DNA from: JAMWCX01 sp964352425
GTDB lineage: Bacteria > Omnitrophota > Gorgyraeia > 2-01-FULL-45-10
NCBI GenBank assembly: GCA_964352425.1
Contig: CAYGRZ010000001.1
Coordinates: 1-64,000, forward strand
Length of the DNA: 64,000 bases
Direction of reading: 5' to 3'
Numbering within the stretch: position 1 is the stretch's first letter; each line of letters starts with the position of its first letter. The notes under the pieces are model-generated. The model had not been told where the DNA came from and searched no databases. It worked only from the letters and a program-made list of their open reading frames with translations. This document shows, piece by piece, positions 16,450-23,729 of the stretch. The position numbers and the translations under genes are program-made.

Positions 16450-16527
16450 CGGGGAGTAGCGCAGCCCGGCTAGCGCACTTGCTTGGGGTGCAAGGGGTCG
16501 TGAGTTCAAATCTCATCTCCCCGACCA
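16450..16527 (+). tRNA. tRNA-Pro (anticodon GGG)
   Basis: A complete cloverleaf with encoded CCA. The acceptor stem CGGGGAG/CTCCCCG is perfect (16450-16456 with 16517-16523) and the discriminator is A. The anticodon stem CTTGC/GCAAG encloses loop TTGGGGT, giving anticodon GGG at 16485-16487. The T-arm holds GTTCAAATC. The hom start codon lies only 18 bp after the CCA, with no terminator, so tRNA and hom mRNA are probably made together and separated by tRNA 3' processing (inference). Confidence 0.95.
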
Positions 16528-16545
16528 TTTTACAAAGGAAGCAGT

Positions 16546-17871
16546 ATGAAAACGGTCAATATCGGGATAATCGGTTTCGGGACCATAGGCGCCGGTGTTG
16601 TGAAGGCACTTACGTCCAGGAGGGCATTCCTGCGAGAGAAGAGCGGCATCGATATAAATATCGTCAAAATATGCGATAAGGACCTGAAGACGAGGCGTAG
16701 CGTAAAAGTCGCAAAGAGCCTCCTTACGAAAGTTGTCGGCAAGGTGATCTACGATCCTACAATCGATATCGTCGTTGAGCTTATCGGCGGTATAACCCCG
16801 GCAAAAGACATCGTGCTCGAGTCGCTTAAGGCAGGCAAGAATGTCGTCACTGCGAACAAAGCGCTTCTTTCCGACTCCGGTGACCAGATATTCAGCCTGG
16901 CGAACGACCTGGGCCTCTCGGTAGGGTTTGAGGCGTCGGTCGGGGGCGGTATCCCGATCATACGGGCGATCAAGGAAGGGTTTATCGCTGACCGGATAGA
17001 GCTCATCTACGGTATTATCAACGGGACGAGTAACTTCATATTGACCAGGATGGCCGAAGATAAGCTCTCTTTCAAAGAAGCGCTCGCGATCGCCCAGGTC
17101 CGGGGATATGCCGAGAAGGACCCGTATCTCGATATCAGCGGCGGCGATTCTGCCCATAAGTTGTCGATCCTCGCCCTTCTGGGATTCGGCGCGGTAGTCA
17201 AGCCGGCGGATATTTACACCGAAGGCATCGTCGATATCGAACAGGATGACATCCAGTATGCCGCCGGCATGGGATACGCCATCAAGCTGCTTGCCATAGC
17301 AAAGAGAAATAAAGGTGCCCTGGAGCTCCGCGTCCATCCGACACTTATTCCCGCGTCGCATCTTCTGTCGAATGTGAGCGGTGTTTATAACGCCATATTC
17401 GTCAAAGGCGACCTGGTCGGTGAGAACCTGTTCTATGGCCAGGGCGCCGGTGCTCAGCCGACATCGAGCGCGGTGGTGAGCGATATCATGGCGATAGCCA
17501 AATGCATGAATGATGGTGGCGCGCAAGGGCATACATGCATGCGCGGCGCTCGATCAAAGATGGAGAAGTGCATACCGATCAGGAAAGACGTGAGCAGGAT
17601 CGAGAAGATGGACGAGGTCATGACGAGATATTATATCAAGTTTCTCGCCATCGATAAGCCGGGAGTCCTCACAAAGATATCCGGCGTGCTCGCCAAACAC
17701 AGGATCAGCATCGCGAGCGTCACCCAGAAGGAGCGCAGGGCCGGCAGCGTGGTCCCCATAGTGATGATGACGCACGATGCACTCGAGAGGGACATGGCGA
17801 AAGCGCTGAGGGAGATAGCCAGGTTGAATGTGATAAAGAAAAGGCTTGTCCGCATCAGGGTGGAGAATTGA
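16546..17871 (+). CDS. hom: Homoserine dehydrogenase
   Basis: Reduces aspartate semialdehyde to homoserine at the branch toward threonine and methionine. The 441-residue protein has an NAD(P)-binding domain (IGIIGFGTIGAGVV), the catalytic region INGTSNFILTRM and YAEKDPYLDISGGDSAHKL, and a C-terminal ACT domain (about residues 360-440) that usually gives threonine feedback. It opens the aspartate-family operon directly behind tRNA-Pro. GGAAG lies 4 nt before the ATG. Confidence 0.97.
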   Translation: MKTVNIGIIGFGTIGAGVVKALTSRRAFLREKSGIDINIVKICDKDLKTRRSVKVAKSLLTKVVGKVIYDPTIDIVVELIGGITPAKDIVLESLKAGKNVVTANKALLSDSGDQIFSLANDLGLSVGFEASVGGGIPIIRAIKEGFIADRIELIYGIINGTSNFILTRMAEDKLSFKEALAIAQVRGYAEKDPYLDISGGDSAHKLSILALLGFGAVVKPADIYTEGIVDIEQDDIQYAAGMGYAIKLLAIAKRNKGALELRVHPTLIPASHLLSNVSGVYNAIFVKGDLVGENLFYGQGAGAQPTSSAVVSDIMAIAKCMNDGGAQGHTCMRGARSKMEKCIPIRKDVSRIEKMDEVMTRYYIKFLAIDKPGVLTKISGVLAKHRISIASVTQKERRAGSVVPIVMMTHDALERDMAKALREIARLNVIKKRLVRIRVEN

Positions 17872-17872
17872 T

Positions 17873-18949
17873 ATGTGGAAGGGCCTCATTGAAGAATACA
17901 GAAAGTTCCTGCCGGTAACGCCGAAGACACCGGTCGTCACGCTGAAGGAAGGCAACACTCCTTTGATATATGCCTGCCATATTTCCGGCCTTATCGGCGA
18001 CGGGATCGAGGTATATTTAAAATATGAAGGGTTGAATCCCACCGGCTCGTTCAAGGACCGCGGGATGACGATGGCGATATCGAAGGCGCTTGAGGAAGGC
18101 TCTAAAGTGGTTATGTGCGCCTCGACCGGGAATACCTCGGCGTCTGCAGCGGCCTATGCGGCGAAAGCCGGCCTGAAATGCGTGGTACTTATTCCGGAAG
18201 GCAATATAGCGCTCGGAAAGCTTTCGCAGGCGCTCATCCACGGATCGAAGGTCATTGCGATCAAGGGCAATTTCGATGACGCGCTTGAGCTCGTCAAAGA
18301 GATCACTAAAAAATATCCCATTACGCTGGTAAATTCGCTCAATCCCTACAGGATAGAAGGGCAGAAGACCGGCAGCTTCGAAATATGCGACACACTGGGA
18401 GATGCGCCCGATTTTCACGCGATACCGGTAGGCAATGCAGGCAATATCACCGCGTATTGGAAGGGGTACAAGGAGTATAAGGACGCTGGTAAGAGCAGGA
18501 AACTGCCGAAGATGCTGGGCTTCCAGGCCGAGGGAGCCGCGCCTATTGTGTTGGGCCATCCTGTGAAGGATCCAAAGACTATTGCCACGGCCATCAAGAT
18601 CGGTAATCCCGCGAGCTGGAAGCAGGCCGAGGCCGCGCGCGACGAATCAGGCGGCCTGATAGGCACGGTAACCGACGACGAGATCCTGGCGGCGTATAAG
18701 CTGCTTGCCTCGAAGGAAGGCGTATTTGTTGAGCCGGCGAGTGCGGCGAGCGTGGCCGGGGTATTGAAGCTCGCGAAAAAAGGTTATTTTAAAAATCTAC
18801 GGACTACCGACTACGGACTGCCGACCAAGATCGTCTGCATCCTGACCGGCCACGGGCTCAAGGACCCGGACAGGGCGATAGCAAGTATCGAGAAACCTGT
18901 AACATTGGAACCGAAAGTTGAAGTGATCCTCAAGGAGATCGGGCTATGA
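17873..18949 (+). CDS. thrC: Threonine synthase
   Basis: PLP enzyme converting O-phosphohomoserine to threonine. The start is ATG 17873, one base after the hom stop. The 358-residue short form has the PLP-lysine motif NPTGSFKDRGMTMA and the CASTGNTSASAAAYAAKAGL block. Residues about 309-318 (LRTTDYGLPT) are encoded by four tandem heptamers (18797-18824) inserted before the conserved VCILTGHGLKDPD; frame and conserved residues are kept. It overlaps the next gene by 4 nt. Confidence 0.96.
   Translation: MWKGLIEEYRKFLPVTPKTPVVTLKEGNTPLIYACHISGLIGDGIEVYLKYEGLNPTGSFKDRGMTMAISKALEEGSKVVMCASTGNTSASAAAYAAKAGLKCVVLIPEGNIALGKLSQALIHGSKVIAIKGNFDDALELVKEITKKYPITLVNSLNPYRIEGQKTGSFEICDTLGDAPDFHAIPVGNAGNITAYWKGYKEYKDAGKSRKLPKMLGFQAEGAAPIVLGHPVKDPKTIATAIKIGNPASWKQAEAARDESGGLIGTVTDDEILAAYKLLASKEGVFVEPASAASVAGVLKLAKKGYFKNLRTTDYGLPTKIVCILTGHGLKDPDRAIASIEKPVTLEPKVEVILKEIGL
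18797..18824 (+). repeat. Intragenic heptamer array CTACSGA x4 in thrC
   Basis: Four adjacent 7-bp units read CTACGGA, CTACCGA, CTACGGA, CTGCCGA (28 bp). They are translated as part of thrC between two conserved blocks. The architecture (four heptamers, 28 bp) equals that of the arrays in recG and nadC although the unit sequence differs. Confidence 0.75.
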
Positions 18950-20151
18950 AATACGCGATACTTGTCGGCGACGGGATGAGCGATTACCCCGTTCCTGAAC
19001 TTGGCGACAGGACGCCTCTTGAGGTCGCGAAGATCCCGAACATGAACGATATCGTCAAGCACGGGATGATCGGCCTGGTCAAGACGGTCCCGTCAGGGAT
19101 GAAGCCCGCCAGCGATATCGCGAACCTCGCCATCATGGGATACGACCCAAAGACGTATTATACCGGCAGGGGGCCGCTCGAAGCCGCGAATATAGGTATA
19201 GAGATCGCCGAGAACGAGATCGCGTTCAGGTGCAACCTTATCACCGCGAACAATGATACGCTCGCCGACTACAGCGCGGGGCATATTGCGGAAAAAGAGT
19301 CGAGGACGCTGATGGAGTATCTCGACAAAAAGCTGGGATCGGAGAAGGTCAGGTTTTACCACGGCAAAAGCTACCGTAACCTGACGGTCATCAGGACAAA
19401 GTCGGATGATGAGCTGAGCGGCCTGAAAAAAGTTGACTGCACCCCGCCGCATGATATCAGCGGGAAGTCTATTTCCAAACACCTTCCGAAGGGCAAGGGC
19501 GCCCGGATACTGGTTGAGCTGATGCAGGCGTCAAGGGAGATCCTTGAGAAGCAGGAGATAAATAGAGTCCGGGTGGATCTTGGCGAGAACCCCGGCAATA
19601 TGATCTGGCTCTGGGGGCAGGGCACCAACCCGAACATGCCGACATTCAAAGGGCTCTTCGGCATCGAGGGATCGGTCATATCGGCGGTCGACCTGATCAA
19701 CGGGATCGGCAAGCTTATCGGCCTCGAGGTGATACAGGTCCCCGGCGCGACCGGTTATTACGATACCAATTACCAGGGGAAGGGCGAGTACGCGGTCGCG
19801 TCGTTAAAGAGGAAAGATTATATCTTCGTCCATGTCGAAGCGCCGGACGAGGCGGGACATAACGGCGACGTGCGGGAGAAGATCAGGGCGATAGAGAACT
19901 TCGACAAGTTCGTGGTCGGCCAGGTCTGGCGATACCTGCAGGGCGCCGGTGATTACCGGGTCATGGTATTGTCGGACCACCCGACGCCCGTCTCGATAAA
20001 GACGCACGCGGCCGACCCCGCGCCGTTTGCCGTGGCGGGGACCGGGGTGGATCATAACGGCTTTGATGTCTTCAGTGAGGCGAATGCGAAAGAGAGCAAA
20101 CTGAAATTCAAGAGCGGCGCCTCGCTGACCGAACGGCTGATAAAAGGGTGA
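18946..20151 (+). CDS. Phosphoglycerate-mutase-like protein, candidate homoserine kinase
   Basis: A 401-residue member of the alkaline-phosphatase superfamily, archaeal-type cofactor-independent phosphoglycerate mutase branch (LVGDGMSDYPVPELGDRTPLE; SDIANLAIMGYDPK; HVEAPDEAGHNGD; DHPTPVSIKTH metal ligands). Proteins of this branch encoded in threonine operons have been proposed as non-orthologous homoserine kinases. The location fits: it sits between thrC and lysC, overlaps thrC by 4 nt, and no GHMP-type thrB is visible in the operon. A true glycolytic mutase role cannot be excluded from sequence alone. Confidence 0.85.
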   Translation: MKYAILVGDGMSDYPVPELGDRTPLEVAKIPNMNDIVKHGMIGLVKTVPSGMKPASDIANLAIMGYDPKTYYTGRGPLEAANIGIEIAENEIAFRCNLITANNDTLADYSAGHIAEKESRTLMEYLDKKLGSEKVRFYHGKSYRNLTVIRTKSDDELSGLKKVDCTPPHDISGKSISKHLPKGKGARILVELMQASREILEKQEINRVRVDLGENPGNMIWLWGQGTNPNMPTFKGLFGIEGSVISAVDLINGIGKLIGLEVIQVPGATGYYDTNYQGKGEYAVASLKRKDYIFVHVEAPDEAGHNGDVREKIRAIENFDKFVVGQVWRYLQGAGDYRVMVLSDHPTPVSIKTHAADPAPFAVAGTGVDHNGFDVFSEANAKESKLKFKSGASLTERLIKG

Positions 20152-20157
20152 TACGAT

Positions 20158-21390
20158 ATGAGTAAAGGCATACTGGTGCAGAAGTACGGCGGCACGAGCG
20201 TCGCCGACGTGGACAGGATAAAGAACGTGGCCCGGCGCGTCCTGAGGGCCAGGAATGAGGGTTACGATGTGGTCGTCGTCGTATCCGCGCTCGGCGATAC
20301 GACAGATAACCTTATTAGCCTGGCGCTCCAGGTGACCAACAGTCCGGCCGAACGAGAACTCGATATGCTCATCTCGACCGGCGAGCAGGTCTCCTGCGCG
20401 CTGCTGGCGATGGCGATACACGAGCTGGGCCAGGACGCGATATCGTGCACCGGCGCGCAGGTCGGGATCAAAACGGACGATTCATTCACCAAGGCTCGTA
20501 TAATCGACATCAATGCGAAGCGTATCGTCGAGGAGCTCAGGAAGAAGCGCATAGTCATTGTTGCCGGATTTCAGGGCGTCAACATGAACCAGGATATCAC
20601 GACGCTGGGCCGAGGCGGCTCGAATCTTACCGCTGTAGCGCTCGCTAAGGTCCTGGGAGCGGTGTCGTGCGAGATGAATACCGACGTCGAAGGAGTATTT
20701 ACGACGGATCCGAAGATCGCCAAAGACGCGCGCAAGATCGACAGGCTGAGCTACGAAGAGATGTTCGAGCTCGCCAGCCTCGGCGCCCAGGTGCTGCAGC
20801 CCAGGTCTATAGAGTTCGCGATGAAGTTCGGGGTACCGATACACGTCAGGTCGAGTTTCTCCAATAAAACGGGCACGATAATTTCCAAGGAGGTCAGGGC
20901 GATGGAAGATATAGTCGTTTCGGGCGTGGCGCTGACAAAGAACGAGGCGAAGGTGACGATATGCGATGTGCCTGACAGGCCGGGCATCGCGGCGAAGATA
21001 TTCAAAGAGCTGGCGAAGCAGGACATAAATGTCGATATGATAGTCCAGAACGTATCGAGGACAGGTGCGACAGACATGTCGTTCACCGTACCGGCGAACG
21101 ATCTGAATAAGACGATCAAGGTCGCCAGGGGCATCTCGGGCAGTATCAGGGCGGGGGGCATCATCTTCGACAAGGACATAGCAAAAGTCTCGATAGTCGG
21201 CATAGGGATGAAGAGCCATTCCGGCGTCGCCGCGAAGATGTTCGAGGCGCTTGCCGAGAACCGGATAAATATAGAGATGATATCGACAAGCGAGATCAAG
21301 ATATCGTGCGTCGTCGCCAGGAAGCGCGGTGAAGATGCCGTTCGGGCGATACACTCGAAATTCGGACTCGGCAAAAAGAGGAGCTTATGA
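20158..21390 (+). CDS. lysC: Aspartate kinase
   Basis: Phosphorylates aspartate, the entry step to lysine, threonine, methionine and isoleucine. The 410-residue monofunctional form has the kinase domain (VQKYGGTSVADVDRIKNVA; ISTGEQVSCALLAMA; TLGRGGSNLTAVALA) and two C-terminal ACT domains (about residues 265-410) for feedback control. It ends overlapping the ATG of cimA. RBS and spacing are ordinary. Confidence 0.97.
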   Translation: MSKGILVQKYGGTSVADVDRIKNVARRVLRARNEGYDVVVVVSALGDTTDNLISLALQVTNSPAERELDMLISTGEQVSCALLAMAIHELGQDAISCTGAQVGIKTDDSFTKARIIDINAKRIVEELRKKRIVIVAGFQGVNMNQDITTLGRGGSNLTAVALAKVLGAVSCEMNTDVEGVFTTDPKIAKDARKIDRLSYEEMFELASLGAQVLQPRSIEFAMKFGVPIHVRSSFSNKTGTIISKEVRAMEDIVVSGVALTKNEAKVTICDVPDRPGIAAKIFKELAKQDINVDMIVQNVSRTGATDMSFTVPANDLNKTIKVARGISGSIRAGGIIFDKDIAKVSIVGIGMKSHSGVAAKMFEALAENRINIEMISTSEIKISCVVARKRGEDAVRAIHSKFGLGKKRSL

Positions 21391-22955
21391 GCAGGATAGA
21401 GCTGTATGATACCACGCTGCGGGACGGCGCGCAGACGGAGGGCATCTCGTTCACGGTCGCGGACAAGCTGAGGATCTGCGAGAAGCTTGACGAACTCGGG
21501 ATCAGCTTCATCGAAGGCGGCTGGCCCGGCGCCAATCCGAAGGACATGGACTTCTTCAAAAAAGCTAAAGGTTTGCGCCTGAAGAACGCGCAGGTCGTGG
21601 CCTTCGGCAGCACGCGCCACGCCGGAACGAAGGCAGCCTCCGATAAGGTCCTGAAAGGCCTGCTTGCCGCCGGCACTAAGTACATAACCATATTCGGGAA
21701 GAGTTGGGACCTGCACGTGCGCGATGTCCTGAAGGTGGACCTTGCGGAAAATATCCGGATGATCGAGGACAGCGTCGCATTCCTGAGGTCAAGGGGTAGG
21801 TCGGTCATATTTGATGCCGAGCACTTCTTCGACGGATTCAACGCTAACAGGGAATATGCGTTACAATGCATCAAAGCAGCCGAGGCTGCCGGTGCAGAGC
21901 GTATCGTCTTATGCGATACGAACGGCGGGACGGTGACATCGAGAGTGTTTGAGGTCGTCGAAGAGGTCAAGGCCGCCATGAAGACGCCCCTTGGCATACA
22001 CGCGCACAACGATTCGGAGATGGCGGTCGCCAACTCTGTAGCCGCGGTACAGGCAGGCTGCATCCACGCGCAGGGCACGATCAACGGTTACGGCGAGCGA
22101 TGCGGCAACGCCAACCTGATATCGATAGCGGCAAACCTGAAGCTCAAGCTCGGCATCGACTGTATCTCCGACCTGCAGATGAGAGAACTGACCGAGGTCG
22201 CCAGGTTCGTGGCCGAGGTTTGCAACATGAGACTGAATGACAACCAGCCGTTCGTCGGGAACAGCGCGTTTGCCCATAAGGCGGGCGTCCATGTGAACGC
22301 AATCCTGAAGAACAGCGCGACCTATGAGCATGTCGATCCCCACGCGGTGGGAAACCGCAGGCGGCTGCTCATCTCCGAGCTTGCGGGAAAATCGACCATC
22401 CTTAAGAAGGCAGAAGAGATAGATGTTGATCTCGGAAGTGACGCCGCGAAGTCCAGAAAGATATTGAAGACCCTGCAGGAGCTGGAGCATAAGGGGTACC
22501 ATTTCGAGGTGGCTGAGGCATCGCTGGAGCTTCTTATAAAGCGGATCATGAAGAAGTTCAAAGACTTCTTCGAGCTCGAGGATTTCAGGGTGATCATCGA
22601 GAAGAAGAAGGGCGGCAGGATGTCGTCCGAGGCAACTATCAAGCTCAAGGTCGGCAAAGAGATCGAACACACCGCGTCGCTTGGCGACGGTCCGGTCAAT
22701 GCCCTCGACAGCGCCCTCAGGAAAGCGCTTAAGAAGTTCTATCCCAGGATCGCCGAGATGCACCTGACAGATTACAAGGTCCGCGTGCTGGACGAGAAGG
22801 AAGGCACGGCTGCCCGCGTGCGCGTCCTCATCCAGTCGCAGGATACGGATGCATCATGGTGGACGATGGGCGTATCGGAGAACATCATCGACGCATCGTG
22901 GCAGGCGCTCGTCGATTCGGTTGAATATAAGCTGTTGAAAGATTCGAAGAAATAG
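21387..22955 (+). CDS. cimA: (R)-citramalate synthase
   Basis: Condenses pyruvate and acetyl-CoA to citramalate, a threonine-independent entry to isoleucine. The 522-residue protein has the DRE-TIM start LYDTTLRDGAQTEGI, the HAHNDSEMAVANS metal motif, and a LeuA allosteric domain (about residues 400-520) as in isopropylmalate synthases. The block GGWPGANPKD and the long form are typical of CimA rather than LeuA. It overlaps lysC by 4 nt, and an ACT protein and valS follow, a branched-chain/aspartate grouping. Confidence 0.94.
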   Translation: MSRIELYDTTLRDGAQTEGISFTVADKLRICEKLDELGISFIEGGWPGANPKDMDFFKKAKGLRLKNAQVVAFGSTRHAGTKAASDKVLKGLLAAGTKYITIFGKSWDLHVRDVLKVDLAENIRMIEDSVAFLRSRGRSVIFDAEHFFDGFNANREYALQCIKAAEAAGAERIVLCDTNGGTVTSRVFEVVEEVKAAMKTPLGIHAHNDSEMAVANSVAAVQAGCIHAQGTINGYGERCGNANLISIAANLKLKLGIDCISDLQMRELTEVARFVAEVCNMRLNDNQPFVGNSAFAHKAGVHVNAILKNSATYEHVDPHAVGNRRRLLISELAGKSTILKKAEEIDVDLGSDAAKSRKILKTLQELEHKGYHFEVAEASLELLIKRIMKKFKDFFELEDFRVIIEKKKGGRMSSEATIKLKVGKEIEHTASLGDGPVNALDSALRKALKKFYPRIAEMHLTDYKVRVLDEKEGTAARVRVLIQSQDTDASWWTMGVSENIIDASWQALVDSVEYKLLKDSKK

Positions 22956-22971
22956 CGCGGGGGTCGACGGT

Positions 22972-23400
22972 ATGATTAAGAGCGTAACGCTTGGTGAAGA
23001 GCTGGTGATCTCGGCAAACAATAAGGTCGGATTACTGGCGGATATCGCGTCGATGCTGGCGAGCCGCGGCATCAATATCGAATCGGCGCTCGGCTATGAG
23101 TCGGGCAGGACCGCAAAGCTCATGCTGGTGACCAGCGCCAACCTCGCTATCGTCAATGAACTCAAGAAAAAGAAGTACAAGTCCGTCAAGGAGACCGAAG
23201 TCGTGATGGTGGAGCTTCTGGACAGGCCGGGAGCCATGAAGGTAGTCACCACCGAGCTCAAAAAGGCCCGGATCGATATCAAGTATCTCTATATCACATC
23301 GCCGTCGGTGAGGCAGGGCTCATCGAGAATGGTCATATCCACGAGCGATAACGAGGCCGCGATGGCGCTTCTGGCGAAGTTTACGGAATCGGGCGACTGA
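22972..23400 (+). CDS. Two-ACT-domain protein (paralogue 1)
   Basis: A 142-residue protein made of two ACT-like halves: LGEELVISANNKVGLLADIASML and VVMVELLDRPGAMKVVTTEL. Such stand-alone ACT proteins bind amino acids and tune enzymes or regulators. Position after cimA suggests sensing of an aspartate-family or branched-chain amino acid (inference). A close paralogue of similar length and architecture is at 41637-42050 in a different context. Confidence 0.85.
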   Translation: MIKSVTLGEELVISANNKVGLLADIASMLASRGINIESALGYESGRTAKLMLVTSANLAIVNELKKKKYKSVKETEVVMVELLDRPGAMKVVTTELKKARIDIKYLYITSPSVRQGSSRMVISTSDNEAAMALLAKFTESGD

Positions 23401-23411
23401 CAGGGACCGGC

Positions 23412-23452
23412 GCACCTTCTTTGAAGGGAGCGGGGTAAACGGAAGAAGGTGC
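23412..23452 (+). promoter_or_regulatory. Hairpin masking the ribosome site of the downstream cupin gene
   Basis: GCACCTTCTT (23412-23421) pairs perfectly with AAGAAGGTGC (23443-23452) over a 21-nt loop. The 3' arm contains the only Shine-Dalgarno-like sequence (GAAGG) for the ATG at 23456. The fold would hide it. No T-tract follows, so it is not an ordinary terminator. A translational switch is inference. Confidence 0.45.
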
Positions 23453-23455
23453 GGG

Positions 23456-23725
23456 ATGAAGATTGCGATTGAGAAGCTGGACATGAAGGAACTCGAAAAG
23501 CGCGGCGTATTTTCGTGGCCCATCTGGGAGAAGGAAGTTTCGAAATTCGACTGGCACTATGATTCGTCCGAGCAGTGCTATTTCCTCGATGGCAACGTCA
23601 CCGTCGAAACGAAAGACGGCGGGTCGGTGAGTTTCGGCAAAGGCGATTTCGTCACATTCCCGGTCGGGCTGACCTGCGTGTGGCATGTGAAAGAGCCGGT
23701 AAAGAAACACTACAAGTTCACCTAA
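23456..23725 (+). CDS. Small cupin (EutQ-like/DUF861) protein
   Basis: An 89-residue single-domain cupin. The conserved pattern of this subgroup is visible: WPIWEKEVSKFDWHYDSSEQCYFLDGNVTV is followed by GKGDFVTFPVGLTCVWHV and a YKF end. Family members are small metal-binding barrels of mostly unknown substrate. It lies between the ACT protein and valS, 5 bp before the latter, with a hairpin over its ribosome site. Confidence 0.85.
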   Translation: MKIAIEKLDMKELEKRGVFSWPIWEKEVSKFDWHYDSSEQCYFLDGNVTVETKDGGSVSFGKGDFVTFPVGLTCVWHVKEPVKKHYKFT

Positions 23726-23729
23726 GATA

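Noticed and set aside
16257..16527. tRNA-Pro split by an intron in the anticodon loop
   Set aside because: The downstream tRNA has its own complete 5' half, so the first copy is a fragment plus a second intact gene, not an interrupted gene.
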